Below, one piece after another: positions 23,852-32,690 of a DNA stretch of 64,000 bases. The number at the start of each line of letters is the position of its first letter. Position 1 is the stretch's first letter. Made by a program: the position numbers and the translations under genes. The notes under the pieces are model-generated. The model did not search any database, was not told the DNA's origin, and was given only the letters and a program-made list of their open reading frames with translations. Origin of the DNA: Nocardioides sp. Root140. Its GTDB lineage: Bacteria > Actinomycetota > Actinomycetes > Propionibacteriales > Nocardioidaceae. Where the stretch lies: assembly GCF_001426745.1 (NCBI RefSeq), contig NZ_LMFI01000014.1:63404-127403 (forward strand), read 5' to 3'.

Positions 23852-24967
23852 GTGAACGACGACGAATCCGGCGCGGACCGCCCTCCTGTGCGGCGGCGCC
23901 TCCTGCCCCTGCTGGCCGCAGTGATGGCAGTCGTCGTCGCGGCGCTGGCCCTCACCCTGGTCGTGGTCAAGAAGGACGACCGCCGTCCGCGTGCCGAGGT
24001 CGGCGACGTGTTCCGGGCGCCGTCGCCCGCGAAGGACCTGCCCGACCAGGCGACCGTGTGGATCCCGTGGGCCCGGCTGCACGTGGCCGCAGGAGAGCCG
24101 AAGGACACGTTGCCCGACCTGTCCGGCGCACCGGCCAACCTGCAGGCACCCGACGGCGGCAGTTTCGTCCGCGTCCAGGCCACCATCGAGGACAGGATCC
24201 CGGTGGCCACGATCGCCACGCCCTTCGTGATGGAGATCGAGGTCGTGCTGCGTGCGGACGGGAAGGACTATCCGTTGAGTGGCCCCGGCGGCCTCGGCCT
24301 CGATCCCAACGGCCCCCTCGATCAGGGCGGCGAGAGGTGGGTCGCAGTCGAGGGCCACCCGAAGGACATCGAGGTCCGCATCACCGTCGACGACGAGACC
24401 CAGGTGGTCGACGCCTCCGACGGCTCGGTCGACAACGGGAGGGCCGCCGCACTGGCGGACATCCCCAGCGCAGAGGAGCTCGCGGACCTCGACGACTTCG
24501 GCTGCGGGCGCTTCCGCCAACGACCCGCGCTTCGCGGTGACGACTCCCCCTTGCGGATCAGCTATCCGGAGTACGTGACGTGCACGGTGACGGTGAGCCT
24601 GCGCACGCCGTACGTCGACGGGATCGGGTGGGCCGAACCCGGTCGCGAGTTCATGGTCGTCCAGGTCGAGCCGCCGCACGACGTGAGCGTGCGCACCGAG
24701 GCCATTGCCTTGTGGCGTTCCAGCTTCACCCTGTCGGCGAGTCTCGAGGGACGACCCAGCGTCAGGAGCAGTGACCTGAGCTCATTCGACAACGGCTACC
24801 TGAGCAGTCCCGACGGAGACCAGTTCGTCTTCGACGTGGCCGCCGGCGAACCTGCCGGAGACCTCGCCCTCTCCGCCCATGTCCGGGCCCACGTGGGCGA
24901 CGCGATCGTGACCGAGCGCAAGCGCACCGTGATCGCCTGGACCGTCCCGGGAAGGAAACTGGCATGA
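23852..24967 (+). CDS. Membrane-anchored exported protein, cassette gene A, copy 2 (unknown function)
   Basis: This 371-residue paralogue of the product of 4570-5667 has an N-terminal charged segment, one TM helix (about residues 16-39, ending VVVKK), then an external domain. Identical runs such as PRAEVGDVF, VVDASDGSV and LRTPYVDGIGWAEPG place it in the same family. It also has cysteines near FGCGRF and VTCTV. GTG 23852 is supported by alignment of the leader with copy 1. The stop overlaps gene B by 4 bp. No function known; likely external, and paired with B. Confidence 0.8.
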   Translation: MNDDESGADRPPVRRRLLPLLAAVMAVVVAALALTLVVVKKDDRRPRAEVGDVFRAPSPAKDLPDQATVWIPWARLHVAAGEPKDTLPDLSGAPANLQAPDGGSFVRVQATIEDRIPVATIATPFVMEIEVVLRADGKDYPLSGPGGLGLDPNGPLDQGGERWVAVEGHPKDIEVRITVDDETQVVDASDGSVDNGRAAALADIPSAEELADLDDFGCGRFRQRPALRGDDSPLRISYPEYVTCTVTVSLRTPYVDGIGWAEPGREFMVVQVEPPHDVSVRTEAIALWRSSFTLSASLEGRPSVRSSDLSSFDNGYLSSPDGDQFVFDVAAGEPAGDLALSAHVRAHVGDAIVTERKRTVIAWTVPGRKLA

Positions 24968-26055
24968 GCGAGACGGAGATCCGGACCCGCCCCAACCACC
25001 TGCGCACGGCCCTCGTGATCGTGACGGCGGCCCTGATGGTCGAGGCCGTCGTACTGTCCGTGCGACTGGCGGGCGAGCTCCGCGACGACCCGGTGGACGT
25101 GCTCGAAGTCGGGAAGACCCTCCCGTTGGATGCGTCGCCGTACGGCACCGAGCAGACCGTGCTGCTGCCGGGAAGCGAGGTCACGGTCAGCGTCGCGGAC
25201 CCCACCGATGCGCTGGACCACGACCTGGTCAGCTACGACTTCGACGATCCACGCAGCAGCAGGTACCGGGACCTGCACGCCCCGAAGGGCGGCAGCCTCG
25301 TGCCGGTGACGTGGAGGATCCGCGCGATCGGCGGCTTCGGTCGCGAGAACGACCCGAACCCGATCGAGATCCGTCTCGCCGCCGGTGACCAGCGCGTGAC
25401 CGTGGACTCGGTGAAGCTCGAGGATCCCAGTGACACCCTCGACGCCCTCGACCCCCAGTTCGTGGTGATCGCGCTCCGCGGCAAGCTGGCGCCCGACGAC
25501 CTGCGCATCGAGGTCGAGTACGACGGCCTCACGCAGGTCGTCGACGTGGCCTCCGGCACCATCGATGCCGGAGCGGCACAGGCACTCTACGAACCGCAAC
25601 GGCACTATGACGCCGGTTGCGCCGAGGTCGAGGACGACTGCAACGTCGTCGCGGCGAGGCCCGGTCAGGCCCTGCTCCCCGCCGGCGCCGGGTTCACCGC
25701 GAGCTACCTCACCCTCTACCCCTACGACAGCGATCTCGGTTGGGCCGACGAGGGAAGCCTGTGGGCCGGCGTACTCCTGCAGATGTTCGGCGGCTATGCC
25801 GAGGACCGGGCCGGCAACTCCTTCTACATCACTCGCCAGAGCGGCCCACTCTTCACTCTGGATGGGCGTCGGGCCGTGCACCGGCAGAGGCTGAACGGCG
25901 GGCGGAGCACCACGTCCGGGCGGGTGGTGTTCCGCGTGGACGTCGACGCCGCGCCACGCGAGCTCGCCTTCCGACAGGTCTTCACGCTGGCGGAGGGGGC
26001 AGGCACCTTGTCGGTCCGGGCCCGCCTGCCGCTGCGGCCGGTCGACGGCAACTAG
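24964..26055 (+). CDS. Membrane-anchored exported protein, cassette gene B, copy 2 (unknown function)
   Basis: This 363-residue paralogue of the product of 5664-6740 has one TM helix (about residues 12-33), then LAGELRDDPVDVL as in copy 1 and an external domain with YDAGC, DDCN and LGWADEGSLWAGV. It is translated from the ATG that overlaps the stop of A. The stop codon shares a CTAG palindrome with a short convergent reading frame on the other strand (26052-26177). Confidence 0.8.
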   Translation: MSETEIRTRPNHLRTALVIVTAALMVEAVVLSVRLAGELRDDPVDVLEVGKTLPLDASPYGTEQTVLLPGSEVTVSVADPTDALDHDLVSYDFDDPRSSRYRDLHAPKGGSLVPVTWRIRAIGGFGRENDPNPIEIRLAAGDQRVTVDSVKLEDPSDTLDALDPQFVVIALRGKLAPDDLRIEVEYDGLTQVVDVASGTIDAGAAQALYEPQRHYDAGCAEVEDDCNVVAARPGQALLPAGAGFTASYLTLYPYDSDLGWADEGSLWAGVLLQMFGGYAEDRAGNSFYITRQSGPLFTLDGRRAVHRQRLNGGRSTTSGRVVFRVDVDAAPRELAFRQVFTLAEGAGTLSVRARLPLRPVDGN

Positions 26056-26177
26056 CGCAACGCGCCGACAACCACCAGGCCGACCGCCTCGAGGTCTCCG
26101 ATCATCAACAGCAGGCCGAGCGTGACGAAGAGCCCGGCAATCACGGTGAACGTCAGGCCGGTCCATGAGCCCTGTTC
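26052..26177 (-). pseudogene. Possible gene fragment or unannotated small membrane peptide
   Basis: The reading frame of 41 codons has strongly GC-ending codons and encodes one hydrophobic helix (LTFTVIAGLFVTLGLLLMI) followed by GDLEAVGLVVVGALR. No ATG lies in frame, only GTG or CTG starts without a Shine-Dalgarno, and an in-frame stop limits the upstream side. It may be the 3' remnant of a membrane-protein gene or a small peptide with an unusual start. Confidence 0.35.
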
Positions 26178-26181
26178 CTAT

Positions 26182-26250
26182 CACGGTTCGCACCGCAAGA
26201 ATCCACGGTTCGGGGCGCAAGAATCCACGGTTCGCGATGTATTGCAAGAA
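26182..26250 (+). repeat. Three tandem 22-bp repeats upstream of the ArsR-type gene
   Basis: CACGGTTCG begins at 26182, 26204 and 26226, exactly 22 bp apart, and GCAAGAA follows in each unit (26195, 26217, and 26244 after a 5-bp insertion). The array ends 27 bp before the start of the HTH gene, so it is probably a regulatory iteron set rather than junk. Confidence 0.65.
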
Positions 26251-26276
26251 GTGTTTCGAAAGAGTAGTTTCGACGC

Positions 26277-26885
26277 ATGCGACAGGAGACGAGGCGACTG
26301 ACCGACGCCGGGGCGCTGCGGGCGCTGGCCCACCCGGTGCGCCAGGAGATCTACGAGCACATCGTGCTGCGTGGTGCGCTCACCGCCACCGAGCTGGGCG
26401 ACCTCCTCGACGAGACGCCGGCGAACTGCTCCTGGCACCTGCGCAAGCTCGCCGAGCACGGGTTCGTCGAGCCGGCCGAGGGCGGCAAGGGACGGCAGCG
26501 CCCGTGGCAGGCCACCTCGCGCGGACTCAGCTGGGGCGGGGCGGAGGACGACGACGAGACCCGACGTACCGGCACCGCGATGACCCGCATGATGGTCGAC
26601 CGCGAACGCACCCGCCTCGACCACGCCCTCGAACGCCTCCGCACGGACGACCCCGTCTGGGACGAGGCGGCGAACGTCAACCAGTCGCTGCTGTGGCTGA
26701 CCGCCGACGAGCTCGCCGAGATCAACGAGACGCTCAAGGAGATCGCCACCCGCTCCCTCGACCGGCACGACGACCCCTCGCTGCGGCCACCCGGTTCACG
26801 GCTGTGCGCGTTCCTGGCCTGGGCCGTGCCGACGTACGACGTGATCGAGCCGACGCCCGACGGCGACGCACCTCACGCGGACTAG
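26277..26885 (+). CDS. ArsR-like winged-helix regulator
   Basis: This 202-residue protein has an N-terminal HTH_20/ArsR-type winged helix: LRALAHPVRQEIYEHIVLRGALTATELGDLLDETPANCSWHLRKLAEHGFVEPA at about residues 14-67. A helical C-terminal part follows with no obvious metal-binding cysteines. It is 2 bp before the MFS gene, so the two are cotranscribed. It probably represses its own operon through the 22-bp repeats. The drug or signal is unknown. Confidence 0.85.
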   Translation: MRQETRRLTDAGALRALAHPVRQEIYEHIVLRGALTATELGDLLDETPANCSWHLRKLAEHGFVEPAEGGKGRQRPWQATSRGLSWGGAEDDDETRRTGTAMTRMMVDRERTRLDHALERLRTDDPVWDEAANVNQSLLWLTADELAEINETLKEIATRSLDRHDDPSLRPPGSRLCAFLAWAVPTYDVIEPTPDGDAPHAD

Positions 26886-26887
26886 CC

Positions 26888-28087
26888 ATGCGCGCAGCGT
26901 TCCGCTCCCCCGGCTTCGGCTGGCTGTTCGCCGGCACGACGACCTCGATGCTCGGCGACTCGATCATGCTGCTCGTCTTCAGCCTCTGGGTGAAGACGCT
27001 GACTGACTCCAACGGCCTTGCCGGACTGACCTTCCTCTTCATGCTCCTGCCGACGCTGATCGCTCCCCTGCTCGGCGCGACGATCGACCGGATGCGGCGA
27101 AAGCCCTTGCTGGTCTGGGGAAACGTCGCCTCCGCGGTCATGCTAACTCCCCTGCTCTTCGTGCACGACGCGAGCCACGTCTGGATCATCTGGAGCGTCG
27201 CGTTCCTCTACGGAGTCTCGATGGTGGTGCTGCCGGCCGGCCTCAACGGGCTCCTCAAGGAGCTGCTCCCCGACGAACTCCTGGTCGACGCCAACGCCTC
27301 GTTGCAGACGGTCAAGGAGGGCTACCGGCTCTTCGGCCCCCTGGTCGGCGCCGCCCTCTTCGCACTCACCCACGGGTGGGGCGTCGTGGTGGTCGACATG
27401 GTCTCGTTCCTGGTCGCGGCGGTCTGCATCGCGCGGATCAAGCTCACCGAGGACCTGCCCGAGCGCGAGGATGCCGACTTCTGGTCGGAGATGACGGCCG
27501 GCGCCCGCCACCTCGCCCATGAGCCGGTGCTGCGCCAGGTGGTGATCTCGTTCGCCATCCTGCTGCTGGTGCTCGGCTACGCGGAGGCGTCGATCTATGC
27601 GATCACCGACGCGTTCCACAAGCCGGCCGAGTACGTCGGGGTGCTGGTCAGCGTGCAGGGCCTCGGCGCGATCGTCGGAGGGCTCTGCGCCAGCCGGCTG
27701 GTGCGCTCGCTCGGCGAGCCGGCCTCGATCGCGCTCGGCCTCTTCCTGATGGGCACGTCGTTCCTCGGCGTCTCCCTCGCCCCCACGCTGACCCTGTTGT
27801 TCGCGCCGATCATGCTGATGGGCTTCACGCTGCCGCTCACCTTCGTCGCGTTCACCACGCTGGTCCAACGACGTACGCCGCAACGCCTGATGGGCCGGGT
27901 GTCTACCGCCATCGAGGTGCTGCTCGGCACGCCGCAGGCCCTCTCGCTCATCGTCGGTGCCGCGCTGGTGACGCTGCTGAGCTATCAGGTGATCTGGGCG
28001 TTGATGGGCGCCCTGACGCTGGTCGCGGCGGCCTACCTGGCGGCGCAGCTGCGGCGTCCGTCGATGCGCGAGGCGCTCGCCCTGTAG
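26888..28087 (+). CDS. MFS transporter, DHA3-type efflux
   Basis: This 399-residue protein has 12 hydrophobic helices. The N-terminal half has FGWLFAGTTTSMLGDSIMLLVFSLW, and the loop motif reads DRMRRKPLLVWGNV. The layout is that of the macrolide/DHA3 efflux group. It forms an operon with the upstream ArsR-like regulator, the usual arrangement for inducible drug or toxin efflux. Substrate not determined. Confidence 0.85.
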   Translation: MRAAFRSPGFGWLFAGTTTSMLGDSIMLLVFSLWVKTLTDSNGLAGLTFLFMLLPTLIAPLLGATIDRMRRKPLLVWGNVASAVMLTPLLFVHDASHVWIIWSVAFLYGVSMVVLPAGLNGLLKELLPDELLVDANASLQTVKEGYRLFGPLVGAALFALTHGWGVVVVDMVSFLVAAVCIARIKLTEDLPEREDADFWSEMTAGARHLAHEPVLRQVVISFAILLLVLGYAEASIYAITDAFHKPAEYVGVLVSVQGLGAIVGGLCASRLVRSLGEPASIALGLFLMGTSFLGVSLAPTLTLLFAPIMLMGFTLPLTFVAFTTLVQRRTPQRLMGRVSTAIEVLLGTPQALSLIVGAALVTLLSYQVIWALMGALTLVAAAYLAAQLRRPSMREALAL

Positions 28088-28129
28088 GACACCTAGGCTG
28101 GACCGACCGCCGTCGTACTGGAGGACTCC

Positions 28130-29050
28130 TTGCCGTCACCACCCACCACCACCACCGCCGTCGTGACCCTGCCGTTCCCGGTCAGCCGGCTGCAGGATCC
28201 GCCGGCCGGACTGACCTACAACGAGTTCCGTGAGGGCATGGATCCCGAGGTGCTGAGGACCACCACGTTCTGGGTCACGCCGTACACGGCGAAGCTCGAC
28301 TACCAGCACCTGATCCCGCGCATGGAGCACCTCCAGGTCATCCAGTCGCAGAGCGCCGGCGTCGACGACATCGCCCCGTGGGTGCCGGCGGGTACGACGC
28401 TCTGCAATGCCCGAGGGGTGCACGACCCGGCGACGGCAGAGATGGGCGTGGCGCTGATCCTCGCGTCGATCCGCCAGCTCCCGCGCTTCGTGAAGGCCCA
28501 GACGGAGCGCGTGTGGGACAGCGACAACGCCGGCCCGTCGCTGGCCGACAGGCATGTGGTGATCGTCGGTTTCGGCAGCATCGGCCAGGCACTGGCGCGT
28601 CGACTCGAGGGCTTCGAGTGCACGGTGACCGGGGTGACGCGCAGCGGACGCGACGGCTCCGCGCCGATGACCGAGCTCCCGCAGCTGCTCCCCAGCGCCG
28701 ACGTGGTCGTCCTGCTGACTCCGCTGAACGACGAGACCCACCACCTCGTCGATGCCGCGTTCCTCGCCCGGATGCACGACGGCGCGCTGCTGGTGAACCT
28801 CTCGCGCGGTCCGGTCGTCGACACCGACGCACTGCTCGCCGAGGCGGGCCGCATCTCGGCGGCCCTCGACGTCACCGACCCCGAACCGCTCCCGGCCGAC
28901 CACCCGCTGTGGGCCGCCCCGTCGGTGCTGATCACTCCGCACTCGGCCGGAGGGACCACCGCGATGCTGTCGCGGGTCGACCGGCTGGTCGAGGCCCAGC
29001 TGGCGCGGTACGTCGCCGGAGAGCCGCAGCTCAACGTGATCCAGCGCTGA
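28130..29050 (+). CDS. D-2-hydroxyacid dehydrogenase
   Basis: This 306-residue protein has a substrate domain, then an NAD(P)-binding Rossmann motif VVIVGFGSIGQALARRL near residue 142. Catalytic residues are Arg in NLSRGPVVD (about 226), the Asp/Glu in VTDPEPLPADHPLW, and His in ITPHSAGG. It reduces 2-ketoacids, for example glyoxylate or hydroxypyruvate. TTG start at 28130 is supported by GGAGGA just upstream. It is monocistronic, convergent with the next gene. Confidence 0.9.
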   Translation: MPSPPTTTTAVVTLPFPVSRLQDPPAGLTYNEFREGMDPEVLRTTTFWVTPYTAKLDYQHLIPRMEHLQVIQSQSAGVDDIAPWVPAGTTLCNARGVHDPATAEMGVALILASIRQLPRFVKAQTERVWDSDNAGPSLADRHVVIVGFGSIGQALARRLEGFECTVTGVTRSGRDGSAPMTELPQLLPSADVVVLLTPLNDETHHLVDAAFLARMHDGALLVNLSRGPVVDTDALLAEAGRISAALDVTDPEPLPADHPLWAAPSVLITPHSAGGTTAMLSRVDRLVEAQLARYVAGEPQLNVIQR

Positions 29051-29060
29051 CTCGGGCCAC

Positions 29061-29531
29061 TCAGCCGAGGTCAGCCAGCCACCCGATCAGCGAGACCAGG
29101 AAAGGGATCACCCCGAGCACGAAGGCGACTGCGGAGACCCGCAACGCGACGCGCGACACCGGGTCCGGGTGCGTGACCGCGATCCGCGGGTAGTGCCACC
29201 ACCGGGCCCGCCGGAACTCGAGCGCGAGGCCGGCTCCGGTGTCCTCGGCGTAGTCCGTCAGCACCAGCCAGCCCGCCCAGTCGATGACGAGGTCGCCCTG
29301 TGCGCCGCCGTAGGACAGCGTCGGGTCGAAGGTGAGCACCCGGAAGATCGAGCCGCCGGACTCCTCCGCCGAGATGCGGTACCACCGGCCGGTCGACCTG
29401 CGCCGCCCCTTCTTCTCCGCCACCCACCGGTGCGAGATCGCGATCGAACCGGCGGTCGCACCGGCCGCGTGCTCGCGCGTGGGCAGCCGCTCGAACCGGC
29501 CCCGGATGCTCTCCACCTGCTGCGTCGGCAT
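29061..29531 (-). CDS. Hypothetical protein with C-terminal membrane helix
   Basis: This 156-residue protein has a polar beta-rich N-terminal part (about 1-115) and one hydrophobic helix near residues 128-150. No domain was recognised. It is convergent with the dehydrogenase (10 bp) and divergent from the PAP2 gene. Confidence 0.6.
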   Translation of the reverse strand: MPTQQVESIRGRFERLPTREHAAGATAGSIAISHRWVAEKKGRRRSTGRWYRISAEESGGSIFRVLTFDPTLSYGGAQGDLVIDWAGWLVLTDYAEDTGAGLALEFRRARWWHYPRIAVTHPDPVSRVALRVSAVAFVLGVIPFLVSLIGWLADLG

Positions 29532-29673
29532 AGAGCGACTCTAGGGCGTGGTGGCCGGGCAGGCCGGGCACACACGCGCCACCGGCCCTGACCGAACCCC
29601 GACCCCGGCCTCGGGGTGCAGTCCGGGGCTCGCCCCGATGTGGCCGGCCCACCACGCGTGGTCCGGTGGACAG

Positions 29674-30438
29674 GTGACACTTCTCGACCGACCCACTGCC
29701 GTTCCGGACCAGGCCACCACGCCGCCACCGCGCACCCTCGTCGGTTTCGTGCTCCGGCAGCTCGTGCTGCTGGCGGTCGCGGCGGCCACGTACTTCGGCG
29801 TACGCAGTCTCACGGTGGGCGACGCCGCCACGGCGACGTCGAACGCGCACGACCTCGTCGCGCTCGAGCGCAGCCTCGGCATCTTCGTCGAGCAGCAGGC
29901 CCAGTCCTTCGCGATGGACCTGCCCGGCCTGATGACCGTGGTCAACGCCATCTACATCTACGGCCACTGGCCGGTGATCGGGACGGTCTTCGTCTGGCTG
30001 GCGTGGCGCCGCCCCGACGCCTACCCGGTCTACCGCAACGCACTGCTGATCTCGGGCCTGGTGGGGATGGCGATCGTCGCCTTCTACCCGGTCGCCCCGC
30101 CGCGCCTGATGGACCTCGGCTTCCTCGACACGGTGACCACCCAGACCAACGCCTACCGCGTGTTGCAACCACCGGCGTTCACCAACCCGTACGCCGCGAT
30201 GCCGAGCTTCCACGTCGGCTGGGACCTGCTGGTCGGCATCGCCCTGGTCCGCGAGTCCGGACATGCCTGGGTTCGGATGGCCGGCAGAGTGCTTCCGCTG
30301 CTGATGGTGGTCGCCGTCGTGCTGACCGGCAACCACTACTTCCTCGACGCGGTGGCCGGCGACACGATCGTGCTCGCCTCGCTTGCCGTGGCGACCTGGT
30401 GGTCGATGAGGCGCCAGCCCGAGCTTCCACGTCGATGA
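29674..30438 (+). CDS. PAP2-superfamily (PAP2_3) membrane protein, second copy
   Basis: This 254-residue paralogue of the protein at 729-1454 shares HWPVIG, FYPVAPPRLMDLGF, YRVLQPPAF, AAMPSFHVGWDLL and GNHYFLDAVAG, so the catalytic His and Asp residues are kept. About six TM helices. Acts on lipid or polyprenyl phosphates at the membrane. GTG 29674 was chosen because GGTGGA precedes it; ATG 29638 is in frame but would add an atypical leader. Unlike copy 1 it has no GDPD partner. Confidence 0.83.
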   Translation: MTLLDRPTAVPDQATTPPPRTLVGFVLRQLVLLAVAAATYFGVRSLTVGDAATATSNAHDLVALERSLGIFVEQQAQSFAMDLPGLMTVVNAIYIYGHWPVIGTVFVWLAWRRPDAYPVYRNALLISGLVGMAIVAFYPVAPPRLMDLGFLDTVTTQTNAYRVLQPPAFTNPYAAMPSFHVGWDLLVGIALVRESGHAWVRMAGRVLPLLMVVAVVLTGNHYFLDAVAGDTIVLASLAVATWWSMRRQPELPRR

Positions 30439-30466
30439 GTTCGTACGACGACCAGATGCCCCGCCG

Positions 30467-30838
30467 TCAGGACGGGATCACGATCTGCTGGAACGCCCAG
30501 CGGTTGCCGTCCGGGTCGGTGAGGTAGACGAAGCGGCCCCACGGCTGGTCGTCGACGCCCTCGCACTCGATGCCACGCTCGCGCAGGTAGGCCAACGCCT
30601 CGTCCGCATCCGAGACGACGACCTGGATGAACTGCGAGGAACCCTCCGGCATCATCTGGAGTCCGACCCCGAAGCAGAACGAGCAGGCCGAACCGGGCGG
30701 TGTCACCTGCACGAAGCGCAGCTCGGGCGAGACGGTCTGGTCGTGGTCGATGCTCCAGCCCAGGCCCTTGCCGTAGAACTCGATCGAGCGGTCGACGTCG
30801 GCCACCGCGAGCGGAATGAGTTCGATTTTGAAGTCCAT
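30467..30838 (-). CDS. VOC-family (glyoxalase-like) protein
   Basis: This 123-residue single VOC domain comprises two beta-alpha-beta-beta-beta modules: LIPLAVADVDRSIEFYGKGLGW and VVVSDADEALAYLRERGI, ending in VYLTDPDGNRWAFQQ. Possible metal ligands are in the DPDGN segment. Members include fosfomycin-resistance-like and lyase enzymes; the function is unassigned. ATG 30838 has GAGGAG upstream. Confidence 0.82.
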   Translation of the reverse strand: MDFKIELIPLAVADVDRSIEFYGKGLGWSIDHDQTVSPELRFVQVTPPGSACSFCFGVGLQMMPEGSSQFIQVVVSDADEALAYLRERGIECEGVDDQPWGRFVYLTDPDGNRWAFQQIVIPS

Positions 30839-30930
30839 GACTCTCCTCGGGATCCAGCCCCGAGCTCTCCCGAGGCGACAGACTTCAGGCTATGACCGCA
30901 TCAGGCCAGGTGTTGACCGCAATTCCGATC

Positions 30931-31425
30931 TCAGTCATCGAGGTCGACGAGCGCCCGGTGGTCCGCCGCGACGCCGTGCAACGGGCACGGCTGGCCGGGC
31001 GGGCGCGGGCACAGCACCCACACCTCGTCGGCGACCACGCGATAGAGCCGGTACAGCGAGGGCTCGGTCATCTCGTCGCGCGACGAGGCAGCGTGCAGGC
31101 GCTCGGCCGCCCGCGGGTAGGCCTCCAACGCCTCGTCGAGGTCGGGCCCGGAGAGCGGAGCGGCCTGGCCGACGGCGTACACCGCCCGGCCGTGGTACGG
31201 CGCGACCGTCGAGTCGAAGACGGTCAGGCTGACCCGCGGATGTCGCTCGAGATTGCGCGAGTGGACGGAGTCGGTGGCCGACTGCCAGAAGAACTCACGC
31301 ACCCCGCGCGACGAGAAGTAGACCGGCGACGTCCACGGATGGCCCGCGTCGTCGACCGTGCCGAGCACCAGATAGCGCGTCGCGTCGACGATGTTGAGCG
31401 CATGCACCCGAAGGTGGTGGTTCAT
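30931..31425 (-). CDS. Pyridoxamine 5'-phosphate oxidase-fold protein
   Basis: This 164-residue split-barrel flavin/F420-binding fold protein shows LGTVDDAGHPWTSPVYFSS and SRNLERHPRVSLTVFDS, both typical of the PPOX/FDR superfamily. In Actinobacteria these often use FMN or F420. It is not PdxH proper. ATG 31425 was chosen since GGAGG is better spaced than for TTG 31428. Substrate unknown. Confidence 0.8.
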   Translation of the reverse strand: MNHHLRVHALNIVDATRYLVLGTVDDAGHPWTSPVYFSSRGVREFFWQSATDSVHSRNLERHPRVSLTVFDSTVAPYHGRAVYAVGQAAPLSGPDLDEALEAYPRAAERLHAASSRDEMTEPSLYRLYRVVADEVWVLCPRPPGQPCPLHGVAADHRALVDLDD

Positions 31426-31504
31426 CAATGCCTCCTCGTCCGGTCATCACCGATCATGCTGCGCCGATCCACCCGCGTCCACCTTCGGGTCGGCATCAGT
31501 GGAG

Positions 31505-32644
31505 TCAGGTGAGCCGGGCCAGCCGCACCACTGCGCGGTCGAGGCGTCCCTCCTCCGCGACGATCGCGCGCTGCCGGGCGGCGCCGGTGCCCCGGGAGAA
31601 CACCCGGTCGACGCCTTCCTGGACCCGTGCGGTGTCACCCGTCGCCTCCAGCGCCGACGCCACATGGGCGACCAGTGACTCCACCACCTCACGGGCCGGC
31701 TTCGGCCGGTGGGTGACCGGGTCGAGGAGGTCACCGGAGGTGCCGCGCTTGCCTGCCTGCCACATGGCCAGCCGCAACAGGGCGACGGAGGCGGAGTCCG
31801 GCTCGACACCCCGGCGCCAGTCGGCGGCCGCCGTCGAGACCAGCCCCCGGGCCAGCGCTGCGACGAGCACGGCGTCGCGCGGGTCCAGGCACACGTCGGC
31901 CACCCGCACCTCGAGCGTGGGGTACCTGCGTGACGGCCGGGCGTCGAAGTAGGCCATTCCCTCGTCGAGCGGCACTCCGGTGTCGGTGAGCCTGCGCAGG
32001 TGCTCGTCGTACGCCCGACCGCTGCCGAAGACCTCGGTCGGCCCGTTGGTCGGCCACCGGGTCAATGCCTGCGACCGGTAGCTGTCGTAGCCGGAGTCGG
32101 TTCCCTGCCAGTACGGCGAGTTGGCGCTCACCGCGAGCAGCACCGGCAGCCACACCCTGATCCGGTCCAGTGCGCCGACCGCCTCGTCGTCGGAGGAGAC
32201 CGAGACATGCACGTGGCAGCCGCAGGTGAGCTGCTCGCTCGCGGTCAGTCCGAAGCGGTCCGCCATCTCGGAGTAACGCTCGTCGTCGAAGGTCTGGGGT
32301 CGCACCGGCAGCGGGGTGGTGCCACTGGCCAGCACCAGCGTCCCGGACTCGGCCGCGGCCGCACGTGCCTTCTCACGCCACGTGCCCAGCTGGATCTCGA
32401 GCAGGCCGAGGTCCTCCTCGGGAGGCGTGTCCGTCTCGACCTGCTGCTCCTGGAGCTCCGGTCCGACGGAACCACCGACGTCGTCCGCGTCGGCCTCACC
32501 GTCGCCGTGCCGGGCCGCCACGCGCAGCACGTGGCTGGCCGTCGACCGTGGTGCGCCGGTCTCGGCGTCCACGAGCAGGAGCTCCTCCTCGACCCCGACT
32601 GTCCTGAACAGATCCGGGGTACCTGTCCTGGAGCGTTCGTTCAT
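31505..32644 (-). CDS. Carboxylate-amine ligase, YbdK / GCS2 family
   Basis: This 379-residue member of the GCS2 family has VGVEEELLLVDAETG near residue 17, CGCHVHVSV near 140, and WRRGVEPDS with LLDPVTHRPKPAREVV towards the end. GCS2 enzymes link glutamate to cysteine or similar amines with ATP; YbdK-type members may have other partners. It is divergent from a class II glutamine amidotransferase across 46 bp, a pairing reminiscent of EgtA/EgtC. No EgtB or EgtD is nearby, so ergothioneine synthesis cannot be asserted. Confidence 0.85.
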   Translation of the reverse strand: MNERSRTGTPDLFRTVGVEEELLLVDAETGAPRSTASHVLRVAARHGDGEADADDVGGSVGPELQEQQVETDTPPEEDLGLLEIQLGTWREKARAAAAESGTLVLASGTTPLPVRPQTFDDERYSEMADRFGLTASEQLTCGCHVHVSVSSDDEAVGALDRIRVWLPVLLAVSANSPYWQGTDSGYDSYRSQALTRWPTNGPTEVFGSGRAYDEHLRRLTDTGVPLDEGMAYFDARPSRRYPTLEVRVADVCLDPRDAVLVAALARGLVSTAAADWRRGVEPDSASVALLRLAMWQAGKRGTSGDLLDPVTHRPKPAREVVESLVAHVASALEATGDTARVQEGVDRVFSRGTGAARQRAIVAEEGRLDRAVVRLARLT

Positions 32645-32690
32645 CGCGCTTCGCACCTGCCCTTCGTCGGCCGGAAGGTCTCCCACCGCC

